DNA of 64,000 bases from Tetrahymena thermophila SB210 (lineage: Eukaryota > Ciliophora > Oligohymenophorea > Hymenostomatida > Tetrahymenidae): contig NW_002476437.1 of the NCBI RefSeq assembly GCF_000189635.1, forward strand, positions 70,005 through 134,004. Reading direction: 5' to 3'. Positions 25,267 through 37,124 of the stretch are shown piece by piece (position 1 is the stretch's first letter; every line of letters begins with the position of its first letter). Both the position numbers and the translations under genes were made by a program. Under the pieces are notes generated by a model. It saw only the letters and a list, made by a program, of their open reading frames with translations, did not search any database and was not told where the DNA came from.

Positions 25267-26092
25267 TTTTATTATTTATATCTTTTGCTTTTAGATTATT
25301 AATTAATATATTTGTTTTGAATTTTTTATTATTTAATAATTAACTTTGCTATCTATGCGGATTTATATCAATCAAACTGGTTGTCTATAAAATATCTATG
25401 TAATTTATTATATGTGATGAATAAATATCTTTTTTAATTATTTAATTAATTAATTGATTGATTGATTTAGTTAGTTAGTGAGTTAGCTATCAAGGAAATG
25501 GAAATTAATTAAAAATTATTAAAGGTTTAAAACAATTGATGATATTAATTTAATTAAATTAATAAATGAATGAATGAATTAAGTAAGAAACAAAGAATAT
25601 TTCAGAATTTTTTTAATTATGAATGAAGATTTATTTGATAAAGAAATTAACAATAAAAAAATCAAATTTAATTAAAAATTGATCGATCAATCTTTTAATA
25701 TCTAGAATAATAGAAAAATAGAAGATTTCTTAATTTTCTTTGATTATTATGCTAACTAAACAAGACCTAATAAATTCGTTTAATAATCAATTAATCAAAA
25801 TTTAATTATTTCAAATATCAAAAACAATTCCTCGTTTCTATGCATTAAAATAATTTGTTTAATTTGTTATTTATTCTTTTTGTTTATTAACTAACTAACC
25901 AACTACAACTAACTAGCCTCTTTTCTTAATATTCTATCAAAAACTAATTAATATTTGTGTTTTTGCAAATCTTCTAAGAAAAAATAGAAAATTAAGCTAT
26001 TTGTAAAATAATTAATATTGCAACAAAAATCAAAATATCTTTAAGCATCAAAAAGAATAAATAAATAAATAGCAAGTTTACCTTTGAAGAAA
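25267..26092. other. Divergent intergenic region
   Basis: About 830 AT-rich bases between the starts of Hsp10 (leftward) and the CS-domain gene (rightward), so it should hold both promoters. It contains short runs such as ATTAATTAATTGATTGATTGA and TAAATGAATGAATGAA, but no element that I can name. Confidence 0.55.
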
Positions 26093-26967
26093 ATGAAGTT
26101 CTATATGCATTTGAAGTACCCTAACTTACATGATAAGGGTTATTATACTTACAAGTTTGAAGTACCAGCTGAGTAGGAAGCTAATTATCAAAATACTTTG
26201 ACTCTTAAGCAATTCTTATATAATGTTTCTAAATTCCGTGGTGATCTCAACCCTACTTACATGCAAGTTTTGACTCACGAAAAGTAAGTCTTAAATAACA
26301 AAGCACTCTATATTAAAAACTTATTTTTTTTTATTTTTAATAAATAGCTCTAAGGCTCTTTCAAACCTTGATATGCTTTTCAGCAACTTCTTCGAAGATG
26401 GCAGCGATATTTTCCTTATTTGTGGTAAATAATTCTTCTTTAAAAAAAATCAAATATTAAGAAGAAAATTATTAACAAAATTTATAAAATAAAAATAATA
26501 GACGCCCCCAAACCCCTTCTCGTTAGTGAAGAGAAAAAGATTTACTACGAAACTCTTAAGAAGTTCTCCTTCTTCGAATCTGGTGATTGGAGCGTTAAGT
26601 AATAATTAGAATTTATATAAATTAACTAGCTTTAATCTTCAAAAAACAACGAGAAAATAAAATAGATATTTTTTACTTAGAAGTTTTTTATAAATAAATA
26701 AATAGGGTTAACATTGACTTACCTGGAATTTAAAATCATGACATCAGCAAAATTCAATGCAGATTCTTAGAAACCAGCTTTGAATTAAAAATTCACGAAT
26801 TCAAAGGAAAGAATTATCTCTTTTCCGTTCCTAGAGCATCAAACAAAATTGATTTTAACAAATCAAAAATTTAAATTAAAGAAAATCAAGTAACTATTGT
26901 CATCAGAAAAAATAGTAAGGATGATCACTGGCTCTCTTTACACAAAGTTAAACTCATCGGAGAGTGA
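26093..26967 (+). CDS. CS-domain protein, CacyBP/SIP-like
   Basis: Four exons, 26093-26283, 26348-26424, 26502-26598 and 26706-26967, giving 208 residues in consistent phase. The C-terminal half is a CS (p23/CHORD-SGT1-like) domain: WSVKVNIDLPGIQNHDISKI, then FELKIHEFKGKNYLFSVPRA, then VTIVIRKNSKDDHWLSL. The pattern and the order of blocks are closest to calcyclin-binding protein (CacyBP/SIP), a cofactor of ubiquitin ligases and Hsp90-type chaperones. The N-terminal 110 residues (MKFYMHLKYPNLHDKGYYTY) do not match the usual CacyBP N-terminus, so the name is tentative. Its codon use is richer in C-ending codons at the 5' end, suggesting moderate to high expression. Confidence 0.75.
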
Positions 26968-27466
26968 GTTAAATATTAATAAATTTCATGTAAATAAAAT
27001 ATGTCTCTCTATATTTAGTTATTCATTTATTCTTAAATCTATTTTATATTTCATTTCTCAACTCTATTTATCAATAAGATATATTTTAATCAATCAATCA
27101 AAAATTAATAAAAACTTGATTGAAAAGAAAATTTTTTTTTGAATCTTATCATTTTCTGATAAGATCTAAGAAAAGTCTCTTTTTTCTTCTATATGCAAAT
27201 ATTTATAATCAAAGCATCTATTTCAAAAACCAACTAAAATTAATTTTATTTTTTAATAATTGCTTTAATTTGAATAAATAATTTAGAGTAGTTTAAAATA
27301 TTTACCAATAATTTTTTTATATAAAAAATATAAATAAACTATTTATAATGAATAAAATTGACAGAATATAAGCTTTAAAATAATTTAATAATAATAAATA
27401 CTTGTAAAATATAAATTAAAAATACATAATGAATATAAATTTAAGTGGTAATTTTTAAATATATTA
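26968..27466. other. Intergenic, convergent 3' ends
   Basis: AT-rich spacer between the 3' ends of the CS-domain gene (plus) and the leftward LRR gene (minus). No feature seen. Confidence 0.5.
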
Positions 27467-29705
27467 TCATAGCTAAACATCTAGGTTAACTAATCTAATT
27501 GATTTTCTGAGAAATTTTTATCTAACATTACTACTAACTTTATAAAAGCTAAGATTTATTTTAAAATTTTAATTTTATTTATTTAGATTAAAGAATTTAC
27601 GATAAATAGAGCTATAAAGAATTGAAATGAGCACATTTCGATAAATCATTAACTAAATTTGCAAAATCTAAATTCTAGGAGCTTTAACTTTTAATAGAAT
27701 AAATATTAGATTTTAATAATTAAAAAATAAAATAGATTTATTCGCAAAACTTTTTTTACTTTAAAAATAGAGTTAAGTTTAAAATGTTTCTGCAATTCGC
27801 TAATCCCAAGCCTAATTAAGTAACTTCATGTGAATTAATCGGATTATTCCTTTTATAATTATATGCATAAATTATTTTGTTCATACGAAAAATCAAATAT
27901 TACTTCAATTCTAATGTTAAAGTCTTAATTTCTTTTTGTTTGAAAGCATTTCCTAAAAAAAATACATCTTCAGCTCCAAAAGAGTTTTAACTTTTTAAAA
28001 TTAAATAATTAAATTATTAAGAAAATGATAAAATATTTTAGATTTTTAGACATTTAATCATTAATTTTAAAAATTATTTACTTTAAATCTAAAGAGAATT
28101 TAGTAAGATTAGCGCATTTAGAAAGAGATTAACCTAGGGTAGAATCTATTTTACTTATGTTGTTTTCTCTATCAATTTTTATAATTAATTTAAATTATAT
28201 TTTCATATTCTTTTATTTAATATGAATGAATAATTCAACCTGAGTTATAGATCTAATTTGTTAAGTTTTTCAAAATTTGATAAAGAACCGAATATTTAAG
28301 ATGCACCACTAACGCCGATATGATTTAGACTATTTTAAAAATCAATAAATTAAAATATTCATTTTCAAAAAATAATCTTAAAATTGGTTTCTTTGAATAT
28401 AAATATTACCTTAAGTTAAGTGTTAAGCTCTCAATAGAATGACTCTTTGAAAGGTTTTCACTTAGATTAGAAGATCCTACATCACCCAAATTATTTTTGC
28501 TATAAAAATATTTTATGTTAAGTGTAAATGGAATAGCATTTTTATAATATAAGAAAATGTAATCAGCTTCTTTAAATTGAATAAGATAATTTTTTGATTA
28601 TCAATGTACTTACTAGTAGAATTAATAACCATTAAAATCAAAATTAATAAATACCATATATCAAATTTTATTACAGTAAATGAAAAAATAAAATTAAGAA
28701 ATTTCAGCATATATTCACATTCACGTGAATAAAGAATTTATGTTAGTAAGAAAAAATATTAAAAATCTAAACAAAATTTATACCTCAAATCAAGTGATAA
28801 TGTTTTAAGTTTATTAAGATTAGATAAGCTGTCTCCTAAATTACATGAATGGTCAATATTATTTTAGCTATTTTATTCATAATATTATTAAATAAAATAA
28901 TTTTAATTTTCGCCTTATTAAAATGTAAAAATATACCTTAATATAAGTTTTAGACTTTCCATGTTTTGTATTTTTGATAGGTTCTTACCAAATTAATTTA
29001 CACCGAATGAGCTAATGTTATTGAACCTTTTATTATAAGGTGAAAACTAATCAAAAATCATAAGTTAATTGATAATTTTGATATATTAATAAATAAATAT
29101 AACAACTACTTTAAATTAACCATCAATTCGTTGATATTTTTACAGTTTTCTATGCCCTTTCCTAAGGAACAAGATCCATCATCATTTATTTTGTTATAGC
29201 TTTCACAAATAAAAGCTAGTTAATTTATTTTTTATAATGATATAAATAGTAATGCTACCTCAAATCAAGATATAGACTTGTTAAATTCTTGCACATTGTT
29301 AGTTCTACTCCTATTTTAGCTGCTCCTTAGAAAGTTATATTGTTTGCACTAAGTTAATTTTAATAACAAATGAAAATGGCTGATTTAAAGATGAATTATT
29401 ACTATAAATAGAACTCTAATTTAACAAGATATTTAATACATGTCAATGAATTTGCTATAAATTATGTTCCTTCATCTCCAAAACTATTTTTACTTAAAAA
29501 ATAATTAGCTTTTAGAAATTATCAAAATATTAACAAATATAAACCTTTATGTTATTTATATTAAATATGTCATAATCAAATATTTTTATAAACTATAATT
29601 TTACCTTAAGTATAGCTTTAAATTAGTTAATTGTTATGATTTTTATAAAATTGATCCAAGCTCCTTAGCTTCCTACTGACTAAGTCCATTTGAACTTTTT
29701 ATAAA
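27467..29705 (-). CDS. Leucine-rich-repeat protein, about one repeat per exon
   Basis: About a dozen small exons, each holding one 25-30-residue repeat of ribonuclease-inhibitor type and each followed by a GT donor just after the last leucine strand. Readable repeats include NSFGDEGTQFIANSL (near 29450), NNITFQGAAKIGVELTMCK (29310), NKINDDGSCSLGKGIENCK (29170), NNLGDVGSSNLSENLSKS (28470), NHIGVSGASQIFGSLSNF (28300) and LGQSLSKCANLTKFSLDLK (28090). The last exon ends FLRKSIRLVNLDVQL and stops at 27467, parallel to the end of the opposite LRR gene. The 5' end is unresolved: exons upstream of 29705 could not be assigned. LRR arrays bind proteins; the partner is unknown. The exact exon list needs transcript data. 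Confidence 0.65.
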
Positions 29706-31366
29706 GGTATTAATTAGCTTAACATCATTTTAGTAAATGGAGACAGAAAAAATAATGTAAATTCAAAATTTCTTTTTACGCCAAATTGACTTCCAAATTT
29801 TTCTCATCTTTATGATATTTAAGCAACTTTAATTATAAAAATTATTTTATAGAAATTGTAAATATGTATTTAGGTTTATGTTTGTTTACATCTTATAAGC
29901 AGTAAAATTTTGAGTACTCCTCTAGCATTTATTTTATGAATTTGTCTTATTTTTTTTTAATTTATGATAAATATTAATTTTTATAAAATAAATTAGTCTA
30001 ATTTTAACATTTATTTCATGCTGTTTTCCATAAGAAAAAAAAATCAAATTATCAATAAAAGACTTATTTGTTAAATTATTTAAAAAAATAAACAAACATT
30101 TGATAGAAAACTGATCGCAACTTTTAAGCCAATAAATAAATAATTTACTAAAGTATGCTATTTTTATATAAAATTTTTTAACAAAAAGTAAACAAAATAA
30201 TTTAATGTTGCTAAAGCATTTTTGAGAATAAGGGAATATTTCGTAGTACCTATCTTAATTAAATTATTATTTTTATTGAACATTTAATTAAAAAAAAGCA
30301 AATAATTACTAATAATTACTTAAAAATTAAAAATATTTAAATCAAAGTAAGAAAGAACAGAAACAAATTGATTGATACATTTATATGTTAATTTATATCA
30401 AACAAACATATAATTTTATAATATTTTTAAATTTATTATTTTATATATGTTTTAATATTTATATTTTAATTTATTAATCAAAAATAATTTCTTTTTTTGA
30501 AGATATTACCTTCATTTTTTAAATTTTTATTGGATTAAAAAAAAGTTGAAAAATTGAGACACTAGGATACAGAAGGTTCCGTATATCATACATATTTTTA
30601 TCTTATAAAAATCAAATGAAATACTAAAGATATTTTTTCTTGATTTACAAAAAACTTTTTGAATAGCTTTTTTTATGATGTTTTGAGATTTACAAACTAA
30701 TTTTTGCATGTAAAAAAGATAAATATTGCATTAAGACTTGACCTTACATTGTAATAAAAATATTATTCTTTATAAATTATTAATGGGTTTAGAAGTTTAA
30801 TTCTAGATTTTTCTTTCTTTTAAAGAAATTTTAGATATAATTTTTAGCTTTTATTATTAAATATAACAAATAAATAAATAGTAAAAACATTTAGAAAAAA
30901 AAAAAAATAAATGATATAATAAAATTCTGAATATTACAATTTAGAAGATGTAAACTAATATTTATTAAAAGCTCTTTTATTTATTAACAATTTTTAATAA
31001 TAAAAGTTTCTAAACTCTAATTTATCATGCCACAAAATTCTCTATATCGACTTAAGGCAAAAAATATATAAATTATTTTTAATACTACAGACATAATCTC
31101 TTCAATCATTTATTTATTTAATTAAAACTATCTAACTCAAAATATTTAATTAGTACTTTATTAGCAAAATATTTAAACTATAATTTCTATTTAAATATTT
31201 TAGTTTGATATATAATTTTTTTCTAATATAATTATAAATTCAATTAGTGTCTGACAAATTTTATTTATTTATTTATTTAAGATCTAAGTGTGTTTTATTT
31301 TGATAGAACTAAATTAAATAGAAGATTAAATAACCAATATTATAATTGTAAATTAATTTAATAATT
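29706..31366. other. Region between two divergent LRR genes
   Basis: About 1.7 kb of AT-rich sequence between the two LRR genes, which point away from each other. It probably holds the first exons and promoters of both. A lysine-rich minus-strand frame near 30527-30709 begins MQKLVCKSQNIIKKAIQKV and could be a first exon of the leftward gene, but I could not connect it. Confidence 0.45.
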
Positions 31367-34122
31367 TAATAAATAGTGGTAATAAAATAGGAGTAGAAGG
31401 TATTAAAGATCTATGCCTTGGTATTTAAAGCTGCATTAATCTATCTAATTTGACTCTCTTCTTATAGTAACTGACTACTTTTACTTCAATAAATAAAATT
31501 AAGTTTTAGAATCTTCAGAAGAAAATTAAATAAAGTTATTTATATCATTATTTAAAGGTAAAATAATACTGGTGATGAAGGTACATCCTAATTGGCATCA
31601 GCTTTGACAAATTGTCCTTTTCTTTCAACTCTTGTAATTTCTTTAGGGTAAATGAATTATTTAAGTTATATTCACAAAAAAATACATTAATTTTAATTTT
31701 TAAATATTTGTTTATCTTCATAAAAAACAAATAGATGCAATTTGAAATTTAAGATTGAAATTTGTTTACTTATATTCGATTTATTCTTAATATTATATTA
31801 ACATGGGAATTATTAAAATAAAAGTAGTAATTAAATTGGTGATGAAGGATCTAAAGATTTAGGTTTGAGCTTATCTAAGTGTTCTAATCTTTAAAATTTG
31901 ACACTTTTTCTATAGTAAATTAATTTTTTACTTCAATCAATAATTTCATTAGAATCAACTTTTTATCCTTAAATCTAAATAAAAATTTTTTTAGCTTATT
32001 CATTTTATAAACTATTTTATTATGCTTCGGTTTGAATTTAATTTAATTTTTTAATATAATCAAGGTACAATAATATCCAAGCTTAAGGCGCATAAGGATT
32101 AGCCTAAATTTTAGCAAACTCCAAAAATCTTTAATTTTTAAAGTTTTAGCTCTAGTAAATTTATATTTTTGGAATAAATTTTTATTTGAGTTTAAATTTT
32201 GAAACAAATAAATAATTTATAGCTAGCTCTAAATAATAGTTGAAAGTAGTTTTATTTGAATTATAATTATTCTTTCTTAAAACACTAAAAAAGGTACAAT
32301 AATTTTGGTGATGATGGGGCTTTTAATTTTGGTTCCATTTTCATTGATAGCAGTAAAATTTAAACATTATCTCTTGATCTAAAGTAAATAAACATTTTAG
32401 ATTTTAGATTGAATTTGATATTTTAAATTATTTTTATTTAAAAAAAGATATTTTTAAACAAATTCTAATAAAAATTTAATATTAAAATTATTTTTGATGC
32501 AACTAAAAAGACATAATAGTATTGGAGCGTCAGGCGCTTCAGGATTAATTTCAGCTTTGTCAAACTGTAAAAATCTATCTAATTTAATAATTTCTTTGAT
32601 GTAATATCATTTATTCATTCATTTTTAGTTTTTTTTAATAAAAATTAATTATTCTTTATTTAGAAAAATATTTTTAAAAATTAATAAAATGACTTTACAT
32701 TATTGAAATAAATAATAAATTATATTGTAGGTACAATAATATTGGTACTTAAGGAGCTTCTGGATTAGGATTAGCTTTATCAAACTGCACAAATCTATAA
32801 AATTTAACAATTTCTTTAGGGTATGTATAATTAGGATATTTATTTACTAATTTAATTTATTTTCATTAAATTTTATCTTTTATTTAGTTTTATAAAAATT
32901 TTAATTTAGTCTTTTATTCTGGTTAAAGGTATAATAAAATTGGACCATAAGGTGCCATAGACTTTGGTAATTCTTTAGCAAAAAGCAGCAAACTCACTAC
33001 TTTGATGCTCCATTTTTAGTAGCATTATTTAATATAATTATTTTCATAAAAAATTAAAATATTTTTATTTCAGACATAATAAAATAAAGGATGAGGGTGC
33101 TTTGGGCTTAGGTTTTTCTTTATCTAGATTTGCTAATCTCAAAATGCTAGTTCTCAACTTAAGGTAACTAACTCATACGTTATTATTTTTTCATTAATTA
33201 ATAACTAAGTAAGTATCTTGTTTAACAAAGATAGTATTGAGCATCACTATTATATTGATAATATTTATTTTTAAAACATTTAATTTTCAAATTTTTTGTT
33301 TTTCTAATAAAATTAAAATGCCACTTTCTTAAATAAAAAAGGAATATTTATTTTGAAATAATAAATAAGCCAGAAATTAAAATTTAATTTTATAAAATAA
33401 GTGCTTTCTTTAATAATTAAAAGCTTATAAATACAAAAGCTTAAAAAATAATTTTCTTTATTTTAAATCAATTAATTTGCAAAAAATATAATCAACAAAC
33501 AATTTTTACTTGAACAAATTAATTTTTAAAAGATAGATCCCTTTTCATATATTACAAAAAATTTTACTAATTCTTTAATAGTTAATGAAATAAAATAATA
33601 AAAACAATAAATTTTTAAATTAATAGTTTATTTATTTTTGAAGATAATAAAATAATTACTCATATAACAATTAAATAATAGTGAAAATAATATTGGATCT
33701 CAAGGTATATCAGACTTAGGTTAAGGTTTAAAATAATGCAATAATCTTTAGATTTTGGCACTCTACCTTTAATAAAAGTAGTTTTTAATATAATAAATTC
33801 TCAATTTTTAAGTTTATAAATTATCTGCTATAAAAAAAACTTCATAGTTAATGGAAGCAAACAAACATTCATTAAAGAAAGAATTATCTAAATCTTTAGC
33901 TAAAAATTATTATTTGAAATAAAAATATTTTTTATCTCTTTTAACTTCATAAATTATTAATAAATAATCATTTTATTTTTAATTAATTATTATTTTATTT
34001 TTTTTAAAAAAAACTAATTTAAAAACATGAAAAGCTACAATAAAATTAAAGGAGAGCAGAATTTGATCAAAAAAGTATAAAAGATTAAAAGATTAGTAAG
34101 AAAATAAATAAACACATTTTGA
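31367..34122 (+). CDS. Leucine-rich-repeat protein, one repeat per exon
   Basis: Ten repeat exons and a terminal exon are readable, starting near 31367, 31555, 31830, 32067, 32295, 32511, 32732, 32930, 33075, 33680 and 34030. Each has the form N.IG..GA..LG..L..C.NL..L.LSL. Examples are NNTGDEGTSQLASALTNC, NQIGDEGSKDLGLSLSKC, HNSIGASGASGLISALSNC and NNIGTQGASGLGLALSNC. Introns of roughly 90-200 bases, with one longer gap before 33680, fall at the same place in each repeat. The last exon (YNKIKGEQNLIKKVQKIKRL) ends at TGA 34122. The 5' end is unresolved. Repeats 5-7 are the most alike, which suggests recent exon duplication. Binding partner unknown. With the leftward LRR gene it forms a diverging pair. 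Confidence 0.65.
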
Positions 34123-34521
34123 AAATTTAATTCAAATTCATTTATTTTTTATGTAAATAAACTTTAGATGTTTGTTTGTTTAATTTTTGTTATTTTACAT
34201 CAAAAAAAATAAAATATTTATTTATATTTTTAAAAGTTTAAATGAATTAACTGAAATTAAAAATAAAATGATGCTATAAAATTAAAAAAATTTAAAGGAT
34301 TTTTCAATTTATTTTGAAATAATATTCAATTAAATTAATATTCTTAACTCTATTAAGTAATTATGGATAATCTAAAATAATATATTTAAGTTGAATTGGC
34401 TAACTTTGAAAAAAAATAATAATAATAATTTTCTTTCATTTTTTTGAAAATAATTTATTTATTTTTAGTTTTCTCTTTATTAAAAACATGTAAAAATATT
34501 AATATCTTAATATTTTTACAA

Positions 34522-34916
34522 TCAATAACTTTAAATAATATCTAAACCATGGATTTGATTTCTTATCAGAAACAGGTTCAAAAATTAATTTTGAAAAAGA
34601 ATTACGAATAACCATAAATCAGAGAAGAGTATTTATTTGATCTTTTTACTCAAAACTCCAATTTAAAAAAAATAAAATATTTAAGTTGCAACTAAGCTTT
34701 TTATATTTAATGAAAAAAATAAAAAATATTACTAATACAAAAAAAATTATTTCTTATTATTTTTAAAATTAATTACTTTTAATAGTATCTAAATCGTGAC
34801 TTAAATTTCTTATCAGAAGTAGGCTCAAAAAATACTTTCTAAAAAGAATTATGAATAACCATAAATCAGAGAATAGGATTTGATCTTTTACTAAAAACTC
34901 CAATTTCAAAAAAAAT
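34522..34916. repeat. Two diverged direct copies of a ~150-bp segment
   Basis: Copy one is about 34522-34677 and copy two about 34770-34916, roughly 245-250 bases apart. Shared blocks include TTTCTTATCAGAA, AAAAAGAATTA.GAATAACC, ATAAATCAGAGAA and ACTCCAATTT.AAAAAAAATAA. Parts read as coding-like on the plus strand but neither copy holds a full frame. It may be a duplicated gene fragment or a non-coding unit. Confidence 0.7.
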
Positions 34917-35077
34917 AAGATTAGTTTGTTACTAATTTATAATAAAGAAATCAAAAAAGTAAAAAAAAGATAATTCTCAATAAATAATTTAAATATCAAT
35001 TTGTTAAGTAGATCAAACAATATAGTATAAAAAACCATCAAAAAGGGAATCTAATAATTTTTAAAAAAATATTAAGG

Positions 35078-35099
35078 TACCTACCTACCTACCTACCTA
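35078..35099. repeat. CTAC microsatellite
   Basis: Five tandem ACCT/CTAC units in AT-rich intergenic sequence, just upstream of the single-exon membrane protein gene. Confidence 0.9.
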
Positions 35100-35225
35100 T
35101 ATACTTACTTTGCAAAGAAAATTGTTGAATGGGAGATATCAGAGCTTCTTTCTCTTATTTTAAGATTTTCTACATTTTATTTGTAAGAGCTAATTAAATA
35201 AATTGGTTATTATGGCTTATTAATA

Positions 35226-36749
35226 ATGAATTTGTAATAAATAATTGATTATTTTTTTAATAATTGTTTGTTAAAACATTTAATTTATTTTTAAAAGTAC
35301 AAATTAATACCATGGATGTTGTTTACTCTGATATATTTTTTAATCGTTTCCATATACTCTATGATAGCTTATTAGGGAGTTTTTAATTTTGGAGTCTTTG
35401 AATTTTTACTAGTGACTTTACTCAAAATATTTAGTGTAGAAGATTTATACTTCTTAATAAGATTTAAAAAATTCAAATCTTATTATACTTCTTATGAGAA
35501 TAACGGGTTATTGCTAAGGTATACAACTATGCTTTTTTGTTTATTTATTTAGTTTTATGCCATATTATTTACTATTAATCCATATGATACTAGTTGCTTA
35601 TATCTGATTCTACCTATAATTTCTTTTTCTTTTCTATCTTACATGTTTTAACTTGCTGTTACTCTATAAGAATTGCAGATTTATAAACTAATATCTCAAA
35701 TTAAATTAAAAAACTTACTTACTTCATCCTTTTAGTCTCTAGTTTTTTCTTGTATTTCTAATTATTTATAAAGAAATGCAAAGGAAATTCATTACTTATG
35801 GACAGCTATTGTGCTAAGTGGCTATGTGATAAGTTTTTATTTAATTTTTAGATACAGAAATCGCAAGGTAGTTCAAAGATTGAATTATTTGTTCCTCTTC
35901 AAAATAATATTTGGGATAAATATCGACTTACTTTATTTATACACAAAAAAATCAGTAAATAAGCTTAAATATTATCTAGTAGACTTAGATAAGTATATTT
36001 AATACTATTTTACAATTGCTTCTATTATTATGACCATACTTTATATTTGGTATATTACATTCAACTATGACAATTTACAAAAAGAATTCATTTATCCTTG
36101 GCTCATCTTACTGATTCTTTAGAATTTTATATACTACTACTTATTTAAAAAAAACATACTGATTACAATTTTTAAGGGACAGTATATTTTGCATATTTAT
36201 AATGAGGATTAGCTTGCTTAATCCATAAAAGATTATAATAATTAAAATCTTAAAAATACTAAAATAATCATAATAGACTTCGTAAGAAATAACTCCTCTA
36301 TTTCAATCTAGAACTGTCTACTGCATGAATTTGAAGGTTGCTAAATTCTTAATGTAAATGGCAATTATAAAAGAGTAAATAAAAAATCTTATAATTTTTA
36401 AAAAGTAAATTTAAACAATGATATTAATTTGTAATAATTATAGCAATAATTGTAAAACAAACAAGTATTAAATTAAATTATATCCATAAAAATAGATATA
36501 CTAGATGATCTAACCTATTTAAACATGATTAACGAATTAAGAAATCATAATTAACTGATCAAATTAACCTCAGATAAAAATGTTTTTGAAAGAAATTTAA
36601 TCAAAGACATTAGAAAATATAACTACGAATATCATACAATTTATTATAAAGTCATAATTTTATAAAATATAGTATTTAAAAAAAATTTTGATGAGTTTTT
36701 AACAGTAAATCCAAAATATGTCTTCACTGATTTATCGTTGATTGAGTGA
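35226..36749 (+). CDS. Multi-pass membrane protein, unknown
   Basis: Single exon, 507 residues, TGA stop. The first 330 or so residues hold about eight hydrophobic stretches, for example MLFTLIYFLIVSIYSMIAY, LYLILPIISFSFLSYMF, WTAIVLSGYVISFYLIF, IASIIMTILYIWYITF and YPWLILLILQNFIYYYLF. The last 170 residues are soluble, with a short Q-rich segment (NLQQLQQQLQNKQ) and a region, KTKIIIIDFVRNNSSISI-like, that could be a small alpha/beta fold. I chose ATG 35226 because the frame is open and coding-like from there; ATG 35316 is the alternative. It sits alone between intergenic stretches. I do not recognise the family. It could be a ciliate-specific transporter or receptor. Confidence 0.75.
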
Positions 36750-37124
36750 TTGATTAAATCAAAGAATGAATTTAATAAATGAATAATCAAATATCACTCA
36801 CTTTTCATAATCAAATTAAAAAAATATTTTTAAAGGAAAAATTAAATGAAAAAATGAATTGATAAAGTGAACAAATAAATATGAATTGATTAGTTATTAT
36901 TTTTTATTTTATTTAGTGCCATATAAATTTATACATACTTGTTTATTAAAATAATTTATTTTACTTAATTTAATTACTATTTTTTATGTTTAAATAAAAC
37001 TTTTTTCAATAAATAAATCTAATAATTAATTAATTAATTTTAATAAAATTTTAATTAATGAGTGATTTAAAATCATTATTTATTTATTTATTTATGTCAT
37101 TTTTTAAATTTTCTAAATATTTTT
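36750..37124. other. Intergenic, convergent 3' ends
   Basis: AT-rich spacer between the membrane protein gene (plus) and the TTLL gene (minus). It includes short TGATTGATT and TTTA runs, but no gene. Confidence 0.5.

Larger units (their letters stand above)
34123..35225. other. Intergenic with repeats, no gene seen
   Basis: AT-rich, about 1.1 kb. It contains the two-copy repeat at 34522-34916 and a CTAC microsatellite at 35078-35099. No sustained coding frame. Confidence 0.55.

Noticed and set aside
27590-27840. Plus-strand open frame RLKNLRQIELQRIEM...
   Set aside because: The minus strand carries LRR repeat exons at the same place, so the plus frame is antisense to them.
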